Assembly: GCA_963838035.1 (NCBI GenBank)
Contig: CAWIPM010000008.1
Coordinates: forward strand, 143,218-207,217
Direction of reading: 5' to 3'
Source: CAVVNN01 sp963838035
GTDB lineage: Bacteria > Actinomycetota > Thermoleophilia > Solirubrobacterales > 70-9
DNA: 64,000 bases
The position numbers and the translations under genes are program-made. The notes below the pieces were generated by a model. The model was not told the origin of the DNA, did no database searches, and saw nothing but the letters and a program-made list of their open reading frames with translations. Every line of letters begins with the position of its first letter. The stretch's first letter is position 1. Positions 17,896 through 25,804 of the stretch are shown one piece after another.

Positions 17896-18669
17896 ATGCC
17901 CCAGACCACGGAAGCAGGCCCGGCCTGGCTGGTCCTGCCCACCTACAACGAGGCCGAGAACATCGAGTCGTTCGTCGCCGCCGTGCGCGGGAAGCTTCCG
18001 GCCTCGGCCCAGATCCTGATCGTCGACGACAACTCGCCAGACGGCACCGGGGAGATCGCCGACCGGCTCGCCGAGGAGCACGAGAACCTCAGCGTCCTGC
18101 ACCGGCAGAGAAAGGAGGGGCTCGGCCCCGCCTACATCGCCGGCTTCCGCAAAGCCCTGAGCGAGGGCGCCGGGCTGGTGCTCGAGATGGACTCCGACTT
18201 TTCCCACGACCCGGCCTACCTGCCGCGCCTGCTCGAGGCCGCCAAGCGCGCCGACCTCGTGATCGGATCGCGCTACGTGGAGGGAGGCGGCGTCGCCGAG
18301 TGGGGGGCGCTGCGCCGGGCGATCAGCCGCGGCGGCAGCGCCTACGCGCGGCTGGTGCTTGGCGTCGACGTACACGACCTGACCGGGGGGTTCAAGTGCT
18401 TCCGCCGCGAGGTGCTTGAGGCAATCGGCCTCGACTCGATCCAGGCCCGCGGCTACGCCTTCCAGGTGGAGATGACCTACCGGGCGATCCAGCTCGGCTT
18501 CAAGGTGGTCGAGGTGCCGATCGTCTTCCGCGACCGGCAGGCCGGCTCGTCGAAGATGGACCGCTCGATCGTCGCCGAGGCCGTCTGGCGTGTGCCTCTT
18601 CTACGCTTTGACGGGAAACCCGCGAAGGAGGGGGTCGCGACCACCGAGAGGGGCCGCTATACTTTTTGA
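17896..18669 (+). CDS. Polyprenol-phosphate mannose synthase (Dpm1-like GT2)
   Basis: A 257-residue family-2 glycosyltransferase that should transfer mannose from GDP-mannose to polyprenol phosphate at the membrane surface. Motifs are LPTYNEAENI (14-23), IVDDNSPDGT (42-51) and the metal-binding DSD with DFSHDP (99-106), followed by GSRYV and GGFKCFRREVL. There is no C-terminal membrane domain, as in short Dpm1/Ppm1 forms. The start is an ATG 62 bp after the divergent polX start. It lies upstream of thioredoxin on the same strand. Confidence 0.88.
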   Translation: MPQTTEAGPAWLVLPTYNEAENIESFVAAVRGKLPASAQILIVDDNSPDGTGEIADRLAEEHENLSVLHRQRKEGLGPAYIAGFRKALSEGAGLVLEMDSDFSHDPAYLPRLLEAAKRADLVIGSRYVEGGGVAEWGALRRAISRGGSAYARLVLGVDVHDLTGGFKCFRREVLEAIGLDSIQARGYAFQVEMTYRAIQLGFKVVEVPIVFRDRQAGSSKMDRSIVAEAVWRVPLLRFDGKPAKEGVATTERGRYTF

Positions 18670-18710
18670 AGTATTGAGCGCTGAAACTCGAGACCGGGAG
18701 AGCGATTCCA

Positions 18711-19037
18711 GTGACAGGCAAACTCCGCGACGTAACAGACGCCACCTTTAAATCCGATGTTCTGGATGCCGAGGGTCCCGTCCTGGTCGACTTCTGGGCC
18801 CCTTGGTGCGGCCCGTGCCGGGTCGTCCACCCGGTCCTCGAGGAGATCGACGGTGAGCGCGACGACCTCAAGATCGTCAGCGTCAACGTCGACGAGAACC
18901 AGCAGACCGCCGCTCAGTACGAAGTCCTCTCGATCCCGACCCTGATCCTGTTCAAGGACGGGGCGATCGCGAAGAAAGTCATCGGGGCGATGCCCAAGCG
19001 CCGCCTCGAGGCCGAGCTGGAGCCGGCGCTCGCCTAG
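18711..19037 (+). CDS. trxA: Thioredoxin
   Basis: A 108-residue thioredoxin with the active site WCGPC (32-36), the cis-proline in SIPTLILF and no signal peptide, so it acts in the cytoplasm as a disulfide reductant. The GTG start at 18711 has GGGAG about 10 bases upstream. Length and motif spacing are canonical. Confidence 0.95.
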   Translation: MTGKLRDVTDATFKSDVLDAEGPVLVDFWAPWCGPCRVVHPVLEEIDGERDDLKIVSVNVDENQQTAAQYEVLSIPTLILFKDGAIAKKVIGAMPKRRLEAELEPALA

Positions 19038-19056
19038 CGGGCGCCGGACCGAGCCG

Positions 19057-19236
19057 ATGCCATTCGTCCACGTCCACTGGTTCGAGGGACGGACCGACGA
19101 GCAGAAGGCGGAGATCGCCAAGCGGATCGAGAGCGCACTGGTCGAGGTGGCCGGCGCTGCGCCCGAGCACTGCTGGGTGAAGTTCTCCGACTCTCCGAAG
19201 ACCGACTTCATCATCGGCGAGCAGTCAGGGGACTGA
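19057..19236 (+). CDS. Small 4-oxalocrotonate tautomerase-family protein
   Basis: A 59-residue protein starting MPFVHVHWFEGRT at 19057, 19 bp after trxA. The Pro directly after Met is the catalytic base of the 4-OT/MIF tautomerase superfamily. The spacing through KAEIAKRIESALVEVAGA and the late VKFSDSPKTDFIIG fits the one-module 4-OT fold. The substrate is unknown. It is easy to miss because it is so short. Confidence 0.8.
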   Translation: MPFVHVHWFEGRTDEQKAEIAKRIESALVEVAGAAPEHCWVKFSDSPKTDFIIGEQSGD

Positions 19237-19298
19237 GCCGGCGCAGCTCCTTGGCGAACCAGCCCGGCCCAGGTGGGCTTGGGGGTCCGCTTCAGACG

Positions 19299-22200
19299 CT
19301 ACCGGGCCCTCGCACCAGCCCGCGCCAGGCGCGCCCGGCGTTCGCCGGCGACCCCGCTCCAGGCGGCCATCAGCCCGAAGGCGCCCAGCAGGCCGACGAG
19401 CGGTAGCGCGTAGAGCGCACCGGCGCCGCTGCCTTCCCCAGCCTGCAGGGCGGTCGTCGAAACCGGCCGAGGCCACCGTTGCACGGCGCTCATCTGGTGC
19501 ACTTCCCCCAGGGCTGCTTCCGGTTCCTCGCCCGCCACGATCGCCGGCACCGGCACCGGGGCCGGCGCAGCGGCGGGCACCGGCGCCGGCGCCGGCAATG
19601 AAGCGGGCTGCACGCTCGGCGGGATTGCCGGAGCGGGCGGGGCCACGGGAACCGGCACGATCACCGCAGGCGGCGCCGGGACCGGAGTCACGGATGGCGT
19701 CACCGCGCTCGGGGGAGTCGCCGGGTGGTGGGACGGCATCGGCGCGGGAGTCGGGGAGGTCGGGGGAGTCGGGGGAGTGACAGGAGTGGAGGCGGGGATC
19801 GGTGCCGGGGGTTGTCCGGTTGCCACCGCCGGCTGTGGGCTGCCGCAGGCCGCGCCTTCGCCGGCGGCCACGCTTATCGGCATCGATTGCGATATGCCGC
19901 CGACGCTCACGGTCACCGTCGTCGTTCCGGGGCTGAGCGGACAGAGCAGGCCCGATTCCTGGGACGCCACCGCTACCCCATTTTCGTCGAGGAGCACCGC
20001 GTGCTGGTCTTCGCTGCCCGGCTGCGTCGCGACGAACTGGGCGACTTCCGGGTTCGACGAGCTAAATGTGTACAGCGGAGGGATTCCCGTCGCCTCGACC
20101 GTCGCCGGGGTCGTTCCAGGCACGGTTTCAATCGCGCATTCGGTTCCGCATTCGAGGCCCGGCAGGTAGGCGCTTGGGCTGAACGAGCAATTCGGGTAGC
20201 CGGCGCAGCGCCAGCCGGCGATGGGCCGCCGGGCCACCGGCGAAAACAGCCCCGGCTGGCCCTCGGTGAGCAGGGTGCCGTCGTCGGCTTCCAGCGCCAA
20301 CTGGCCGACTGACGGGATCAGCTGAACGCGGACCGGAGCCACGTTGGTTCCTATTTGGCGTCTGGTGGTGTCCACAGCCGCCAGCAGGTATCCCGGCGTT
20401 GAGCCGAATCCCGACCCCGCTTCGGCGCCCGTCTGGCCGTAGCCGAGCGAGCCGGTGCCGTAGACCGGCAGGGTCCGTCCTTCCAGCGAGTAGGAGAAGG
20501 CGCGGTTATGGCCCGGTAGGTCGAAGAAATAGGCCGAGGCGGCGGGCGTGTCGGTGGCGGGAACGCTTCCCTGGACCGGACAGTGAGCGGGCTTGCCCAG
20601 CCCGACCAGGATGTCCCCGGTACGCAGGTTCTCTTCGGAGGCGTTGGGCTGGCCGAACGTCGAGCTGGGGCTGCGGTTGCCGACGACTATCGCGGGGATC
20701 GACCGTTCGTCGGCCCGGTAGAGCTGCTGCGTCAGCCAGCAGCTCTGCGAGTCGTCGAGAGCCGGGGCGCTGTAATCGAGGACGATCACCCGCACGCTTC
20801 CTTCAGTGCCGGCAGCATCGAAGGAGTAGGCCCCGTCGTGGTGGCTGATCGGCGATATGGCCGGCCCGGGCGGTGACCCGCCCAACGGCGCCTCGAAGCC
20901 GGAGAACGCTTCTTCGAAGGTCGACAGCGTGCCGGAGCCCCCGAGGTCGGAGGCCGCCGGGGCGACGAACACGGGCATCCCGTTCGCCGCGCCGGAGAGA
21001 CGCGCCGCGTAGCGGCGGCTCTCGCGCGTGAAGGAGGCCGGGCTCAGCTTCTCGCCCAGCCCTTCCGCCACACCGGGGCCGGTGTAGAGGATCGCGCGCA
21101 GACCCTCGATTTCCCTCGCTTGGGCGAAGGCGTGGGAGACCCAGCGGTCGGGCCCGATGCCGGTTCCCGACAGGTCCGCGCAGGGTCCCGCGCACTGGGC
21201 TCCGCCGGCGATCGCGAAGTCAACCCCCGGCAGCGGCCTGATTCGGTAGGAGTCCGACCCGGTCGGAGACCTCTGCGTCCCGATCGGCTGGTAGCTGAAG
21301 GCCGCCGCCGTCTGAATCTCTTCCCGATTCGCTTCGCTCGGACACGCCTGCGAAGCCGCGCTCCTCGGGCACGGATGCGGAGAGGCTTCGGCGATCTCCC
21401 CCGTCTGCCCACCGACTGCCCATCCGTTTTCGCCGTCGGGGCTGAGGGTCAGTCCGAGGACCGCGTCGGGCTGCACCGGGTAGTCGACGTCTTCGGTCTC
21501 CTGCGGGCCGCTCGGCAGGGGCAGCAGTTCGTGCTCCTCGTCATTCCAGCCGGTCGCGGTCTGGCGCAGGAGGTTGCCGTCGAGCGGCGCACCGTAGGGG
21601 TCGGGGGCTTCGCCGAGCGAGATCGCGGCGCGGATCTGGCCCGCTTCGCGGAAGGCGACCAGCGCCACCGGGTAGCCGCTGGGCCCGCGCGGCGCGGCGA
21701 CCCAGGGCTGATCGGCCCCTTCGCGCTCGAACACCCTTCCGTTCAGCGTCGCGACCACGGCGCCTCCGTCCGGCAACCCCGCCACCTTCTCGGGGACTTC
21801 TTCGCCCAGGGCTTCGCTCAGTTCGGTGTCGACCGTCCAGCCGCTGCCGCCGACGGCCGTGTTGAACATCAGGCCCCCGTCGCGGCCTTCATTGGGGGGG
21901 AAGTCGCCTTCGCCCAGCGGCCGTTTGTAGGTTGCCATCGCCACGTCGCCGGCGAAGGTGACCGAGCTGAAGTCGACTTCGGGGCTGACTCCCTCCGGTA
22001 CGGCGTAGCGTTCCCAGTGCCCCACTCCGTAGCCGAGCAGCGTTCCCTTGGTGCCGACCGTCCAGCCTCGCCAGCGGTTGCTCCGGTTTTCACTTTCCGG
22101 ATTGAAGAAGGCGATCCCCGTCAGGTCGACGCCTTCCATCCCATCCGGCGCTCCGGGATCGGGGGTCCATTCCGACTTCCCGCCCAGCCCGACCCACATC

Positions 22201-23732
22201 GCGCCGTTATCGCCAACCGCGTGCGGGCCGGGCCCGACCGGCCAGGCCACCGCCCGGAAGCGGGGCGGCCGGCCTCCGCCGGCCGCAATCGCTTCTCTCG
22301 TCCAACCGGCTTCGGCAGAGTAATGGGCGATCTCGCCGTCTTCGCCGACGGCGATCGCTTCGGAGTCCGGTTCGGCGACAGGCGAGCCGCTCTCCCCGGC
22401 AACGGCGAGCAGCGGATGGCGGAGCGTCAGCGGCCACTCCTCCAGCTTGGCGGTGCCGACCTTACCCTGGGGGGTCAGCAGCAGCGGGCCCCGGCCGGAG
22501 CTGAGCCAGCCTTCCTTGGGACCGGTGAGTGCCGCTCCGGCGACGCCGGATTCGTCGCCGCCCGCCGCGTAGCGGACGAATGCTCTGCCTTCGAGGATCA
22601 ACAGCGCGCCGTGGCCGACCCCGGTGATCGTCCTCGTGCCGTATGGGTCGCCGGGCCCTCCGTCGGGAGGCCAGGCAAAGCTACGCGAACCGCCGCTCGG
22701 GAGCCGCGATTCGAGTGGATGGGTGCAGTACGGGGCGAGGGCTTCCCCTTCCTCTTCCTCGCACCACGAGGCGAGCACCGTTTCGCCGCTCAGGTCGTAG
22801 TAGAGGGTCGCGCCGATCTCCTCGCCGCCGTGTCCGAGGGTCGCATCGATCCACAGTCCGGAGGTGGTAACGGTCAGCGGCTGGCCGTTGCCACGCGGCG
22901 AGACTTCCACTTCGCCTGTCGCCGAGGAGGATTTCGAAAACAACACCCCGAGGTTGCCGCCGAACGGGCGGCGCTGCCAGGTTTCGCCGGAGCGCGAGAA
23001 GAGCTCCACGCCCACTCCTTCCGCCTGGTCGGTGGCCAGAAGCCAGGCGTTGGCCGGCCCGGTCGCGCCGATCGCCGCCACCGCGAACCCTGCGCCCGGC
23101 GGTTGGCAGGGGCTCGGCGGCGCAGCGGCGCAGATCGGCTCTCCAGACCAACCTTCGCCATTGAAATGCAGCACTGCCTGAGGTGGGCCTTCCGTATCGG
23201 GGACCACCAAGGCGCCTGTGGATCCGTTCGCTTCGGTGAGCGCTGCGACCAGCGGCGATTCCTCTGCGAACAGAGTCCCTGATCCGAGCAGAGAACCGGG
23301 ATCCGCGACGACGTGAAACTGCCCACCGGGATCGCGGGTCACGAGGTGCTCGCCGTTTGCATCGCGAGCGAGGAGTGCCACGCCGCCGGCATCGGTCGCT
23401 GATCCACCCAGGCTGCCCGCCGGAAGCGTTGGTTCTTCTGCGAGACCCTGCACCGCGATTGTCCGCCAGCCTTCGATCGGGGTGTTGCGAGCGACTTCGC
23501 CGTCAGCCACACCCCAGACCTCACCGGGGGTCTCCTTGGCAGAGGCGCCGAACAGGACAGCGTTCGGGGCGGCGGCATCCGGTATCACCGCCAGCCCGGG
23601 TTCTCTGGGGATTTCGCCCCGGCCGGGCACCGCACCTAGCAGCACCGTCACCCCGCTCAGCAGAGCGATCAACGCGAACAAAGCGACCCTGCGCTGCCTC
23701 CGGGCGGTGCCACCTCGCAGAACTATCGACAT
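19299..23732 (-). CDS. Giant secreted, membrane-anchored multidomain surface protein
   Basis: About 1477 residues from ATG at 23732; an upstream ATG is possible. The N-terminal hydrophobic segment VALFALIALLSGVTVLLGAV is a signal peptide or anchor. Much of the first 800 residues carries beta-propeller-like GW-V-G repeats (WTVGTKGTLLGYG, WAVGGQTGEIAEA). Around residues 850-1020 is a calcineurin-phosphoesterase-like region that has lost its metal ligands: PAASD stands where the family has GNHD, and VGNRSP where it has GH-P. An Ig-like stretch follows (TFSSSNPEVAQF), then a long Pro/Ala/Val linker, one membrane helix (YALPLVGLLGAFGLMAAW) and an Arg-rich tail. There is no LPXTG motif. The function is unknown and probably in the envelope. 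Confidence 0.82.
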   Translation of the reverse strand: MSIVLRGGTARRQRRVALFALIALLSGVTVLLGAVPGRGEIPREPGLAVIPDAAAPNAVLFGASAKETPGEVWGVADGEVARNTPIEGWRTIAVQGLAEEPTLPAGSLGGSATDAGGVALLARDANGEHLVTRDPGGQFHVVADPGSLLGSGTLFAEESPLVAALTEANGSTGALVVPDTEGPPQAVLHFNGEGWSGEPICAAAPPSPCQPPGAGFAVAAIGATGPANAWLLATDQAEGVGVELFSRSGETWQRRPFGGNLGVLFSKSSSATGEVEVSPRGNGQPLTVTTSGLWIDATLGHGGEEIGATLYYDLSGETVLASWCEEEEGEALAPYCTHPLESRLPSGGSRSFAWPPDGGPGDPYGTRTITGVGHGALLILEGRAFVRYAAGGDESGVAGAALTGPKEGWLSSGRGPLLLTPQGKVGTAKLEEWPLTLRHPLLAVAGESGSPVAEPDSEAIAVGEDGEIAHYSAEAGWTREAIAAGGGRPPRFRAVAWPVGPGPHAVGDNGAMWVGLGGKSEWTPDPGAPDGMEGVDLTGIAFFNPESENRSNRWRGWTVGTKGTLLGYGVGHWERYAVPEGVSPEVDFSSVTFAGDVAMATYKRPLGEGDFPPNEGRDGGLMFNTAVGGSGWTVDTELSEALGEEVPEKVAGLPDGGAVVATLNGRVFEREGADQPWVAAPRGPSGYPVALVAFREAGQIRAAISLGEAPDPYGAPLDGNLLRQTATGWNDEEHELLPLPSGPQETEDVDYPVQPDAVLGLTLSPDGENGWAVGGQTGEIAEASPHPCPRSAASQACPSEANREEIQTAAAFSYQPIGTQRSPTGSDSYRIRPLPGVDFAIAGGAQCAGPCADLSGTGIGPDRWVSHAFAQAREIEGLRAILYTGPGVAEGLGEKLSPASFTRESRRYAARLSGAANGMPVFVAPAASDLGGSGTLSTFEEAFSGFEAPLGGSPPGPAISPISHHDGAYSFDAAGTEGSVRVIVLDYSAPALDDSQSCWLTQQLYRADERSIPAIVVGNRSPSSTFGQPNASEENLRTGDILVGLGKPAHCPVQGSVPATDTPAASAYFFDLPGHNRAFSYSLEGRTLPVYGTGSLGYGQTGAEAGSGFGSTPGYLLAAVDTTRRQIGTNVAPVRVQLIPSVGQLALEADDGTLLTEGQPGLFSPVARRPIAGWRCAGYPNCSFSPSAYLPGLECGTECAIETVPGTTPATVEATGIPPLYTFSSSNPEVAQFVATQPGSEDQHAVLLDENGVAVASQESGLLCPLSPGTTTVTVSVGGISQSMPISVAAGEGAACGSPQPAVATGQPPAPIPASTPVTPPTPPTSPTPAPMPSHHPATPPSAVTPSVTPVPAPPAVIVPVPVAPPAPAIPPSVQPASLPAPAPVPAAAPAPVPVPAIVAGEEPEAALGEVHQMSAVQRWPRPVSTTALQAGEGSGAGALYALPLVGLLGAFGLMAAWSGVAGERRARLARAGARAR

Positions 23733-23844
23733 GTCCCTGGGTAGCTTGCCAATGTGTACAGACAACACTGATATCCTCGCCCGGGTGCGGGGGCGACACA
23801 GAGGTGCCCTCACCGTCGGCTGTCAATGACGAACAGGAGGCGCC

Positions 23845-25803
23845 TTGCCTAAGTCCCCCGGAGTCCTCTCCCGGGACCGTGCCTCAAGTGTACGTGTCGC
23901 AGACTCGGTCGCTTCCGTGAGCCGCTTCCTGGCCCGCGACCCGCTTTCGACGCTGCTGTTGGTTGGCGCCCTGGCTCTGCTCTTCACATTTTTCGCACTG
24001 CTCGGCTCGCTCGGCTCAGAAGGCAGCGGCCGCAAGGTGGCACTATCGACCGTCACCCGCCTGGCGGCGGCGCAGCAACTGAGGGAAGCGACGCTGCTCG
24101 ATTACGACCACCAAGTCGTCGTCATCACCACCACCGGCGCCGAGCTCTACGCCAACTACCCATCCTCAGATGCAGCGACCCTGCAGACCTACCAGGGGCT
24201 GCTGAAAGGCCGCGCTCGCGTCGAGATAGATCCGCAATCGGGCAAGTCGGCCCGGGTGATCGTCGTCCAATTCCTGATCCCGATCCTGATCCTCGTCTTC
24301 CTCTTCGCCTTCTTCATGCGCCAAAGCAGCGCCGGCGCAGGCAGAATTGGCGCCTTTTCGGCCTTTCGCGGCCGCGGCCGGCGACGTCGGCGCGGAGAGA
24401 CCGCGGCAATCACCTTCGCCTCGGTAGCGGGAGCCGAGGAGGCTGTCGACGAGCTGCGCGAGATCCGCGATTACCTGGCAGCCCCCGAGCGCTACCGGCA
24501 AATCGGGGCGAGCGCGCCAAAGGGAGTGCTCCTGGTCGGCGTGCCCGGCACCGGCAAGACTCTTCTCGCCCGCGCAATCGCCGGCGAGGCAGATGCGGCC
24601 TTCTTCAGCGCCTCGGGCTCGGAGTTTGTCGAGAGCCTGGTTGGGGTCGGCGCGGCGCGGATCCGCGACATGTTCGCCCGAGCGCGGCGGATGGCGCCGG
24701 CGATCGTCTTCATTGACGAGCTCGACGCCGCCGGCCGAAAGCGCGGCGCCGGTGTCGGCCAGGGGAACGACGAGCGCGAGCAGACGCTCAACCAGCTATT
24801 GGTCGAGATGGACGGCTTCGCCGGGGACGCCGGCATCGTCGTGATCGGCGCCACCAACCGCCCTGACATCCTCGATCCGGCACTGCTACGCCCGGGTCGA
24901 TTCGACCGCCAGGTTGTCGTCAACGTTCCCGACGTGGCTGGGCGGGCCGCGATCCTCGAGCTGCACGCGCGCGGTCGCCGGCTCGCCGAGGAGGTCGATC
25001 TGGACGAGATCGCGCGACTTTGCCCCGGGTTCACCGGTGCCGACCTGGCGAACCTGATCAACGAGGCGGCGCTGTTGAGCGTGCGCGAAGGCTTCGCGGA
25101 GATCGACCAGGTCGCCCTGGAGGAGGCGATCGATCGCATCGTCGCCGGCCCGGCGATGCGCTCGCACGTCCTCACCGACACGGAGCGCCGGCGGATCGCG
25201 ATCCACGAGGCCGGCCACGCGGTGGCGACGCGGGCCACCGACAGGACTCCCGGCACCCCCAAGCTCTCGATTGTGGTCCGGGGCCGCCAGCTTGGCATCG
25301 CGGCGCACATGCTGACCGAACGTGACGCGCTGATGCACACGCAACCCGATCTCGAACGGCACCTGATCGCCGTCCTCGCCGGCACGACCAGCGAGCTGAT
25401 CGAGTTCGGTTGGCAGTCGACAGGCGCCTCCGATGACCTCCACTCGGCCAGCAAGCTTGCCCGCCAGATGGTCACCAGCTACGGCATGAGCCCCCGCTTG
25501 GGTCTCGTCACCGTCGGCGAGGCCGGCGGCGAGGTATTCCTCGGTGCCACCCTTCAGGACCTCGGTTCGACCGGACCGCACACCCTCGATGTGATCGACG
25601 AAGAGACCGAGCGAATCGTCGAGCAGGCGCGCGCTCGCGCCGAACTCGTGCTGCGCGCCAACTGGAGCACGGTGCAGGCGATCGCAGCGGCCCTGCTGGA
25701 GCACGAAACCCTCTCCGGCGCACCACTGGAGGAGCTGCTCGCCCCGGTCAACGCGCTGGCAATCGACGAGATTGCGGCGCAGGACGACCAATCCCCGGCG
25801 TGA
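23845..25803 (+). CDS. FtsH-type ATP-dependent zinc metalloprotease (paralogue with altered pore loop)
   Basis: A 652-residue membrane protease. It starts at TTG 23845, four bases after a strong AGGAGG. Two membrane helices (about 35-54 and 138-158) flank a short periplasmic domain. The AAA+ module has Walker A GVPGTGKT (232-239), Walker B IVFIDELDA and ATNRPDILDPALLRPGRFDR. The zinc site HEAGH is at 454-458, with the third ligand in ASDDLHSA. The pore loop, normally FVGVGA with an aromatic residue that grips substrate, reads SLVGVGA with Leu265. This suggests a specialised paralogue rather than the main FtsH. It is divergent from the giant surface protein and converges on ileS. Confidence 0.92.
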   Translation: MPKSPGVLSRDRASSVRVADSVASVSRFLARDPLSTLLLVGALALLFTFFALLGSLGSEGSGRKVALSTVTRLAAAQQLREATLLDYDHQVVVITTTGAELYANYPSSDAATLQTYQGLLKGRARVEIDPQSGKSARVIVVQFLIPILILVFLFAFFMRQSSAGAGRIGAFSAFRGRGRRRRRGETAAITFASVAGAEEAVDELREIRDYLAAPERYRQIGASAPKGVLLVGVPGTGKTLLARAIAGEADAAFFSASGSEFVESLVGVGAARIRDMFARARRMAPAIVFIDELDAAGRKRGAGVGQGNDEREQTLNQLLVEMDGFAGDAGIVVIGATNRPDILDPALLRPGRFDRQVVVNVPDVAGRAAILELHARGRRLAEEVDLDEIARLCPGFTGADLANLINEAALLSVREGFAEIDQVALEEAIDRIVAGPAMRSHVLTDTERRRIAIHEAGHAVATRATDRTPGTPKLSIVVRGRQLGIAAHMLTERDALMHTQPDLERHLIAVLAGTTSELIEFGWQSTGASDDLHSASKLARQMVTSYGMSPRLGLVTVGEAGGEVFLGATLQDLGSTGPHTLDVIDEETERIVEQARARAELVLRANWSTVQAIAAALLEHETLSGAPLEELLAPVNALAIDEIAAQDDQSPA

Positions 25804-25804
25804 G

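Noticed and set aside
21120..23282. Plus-strand open frame of about 720 codons
   Set aside because: Antisense of the giant surface protein; Arg/Gly/Pro-rich with no recognisable motif.
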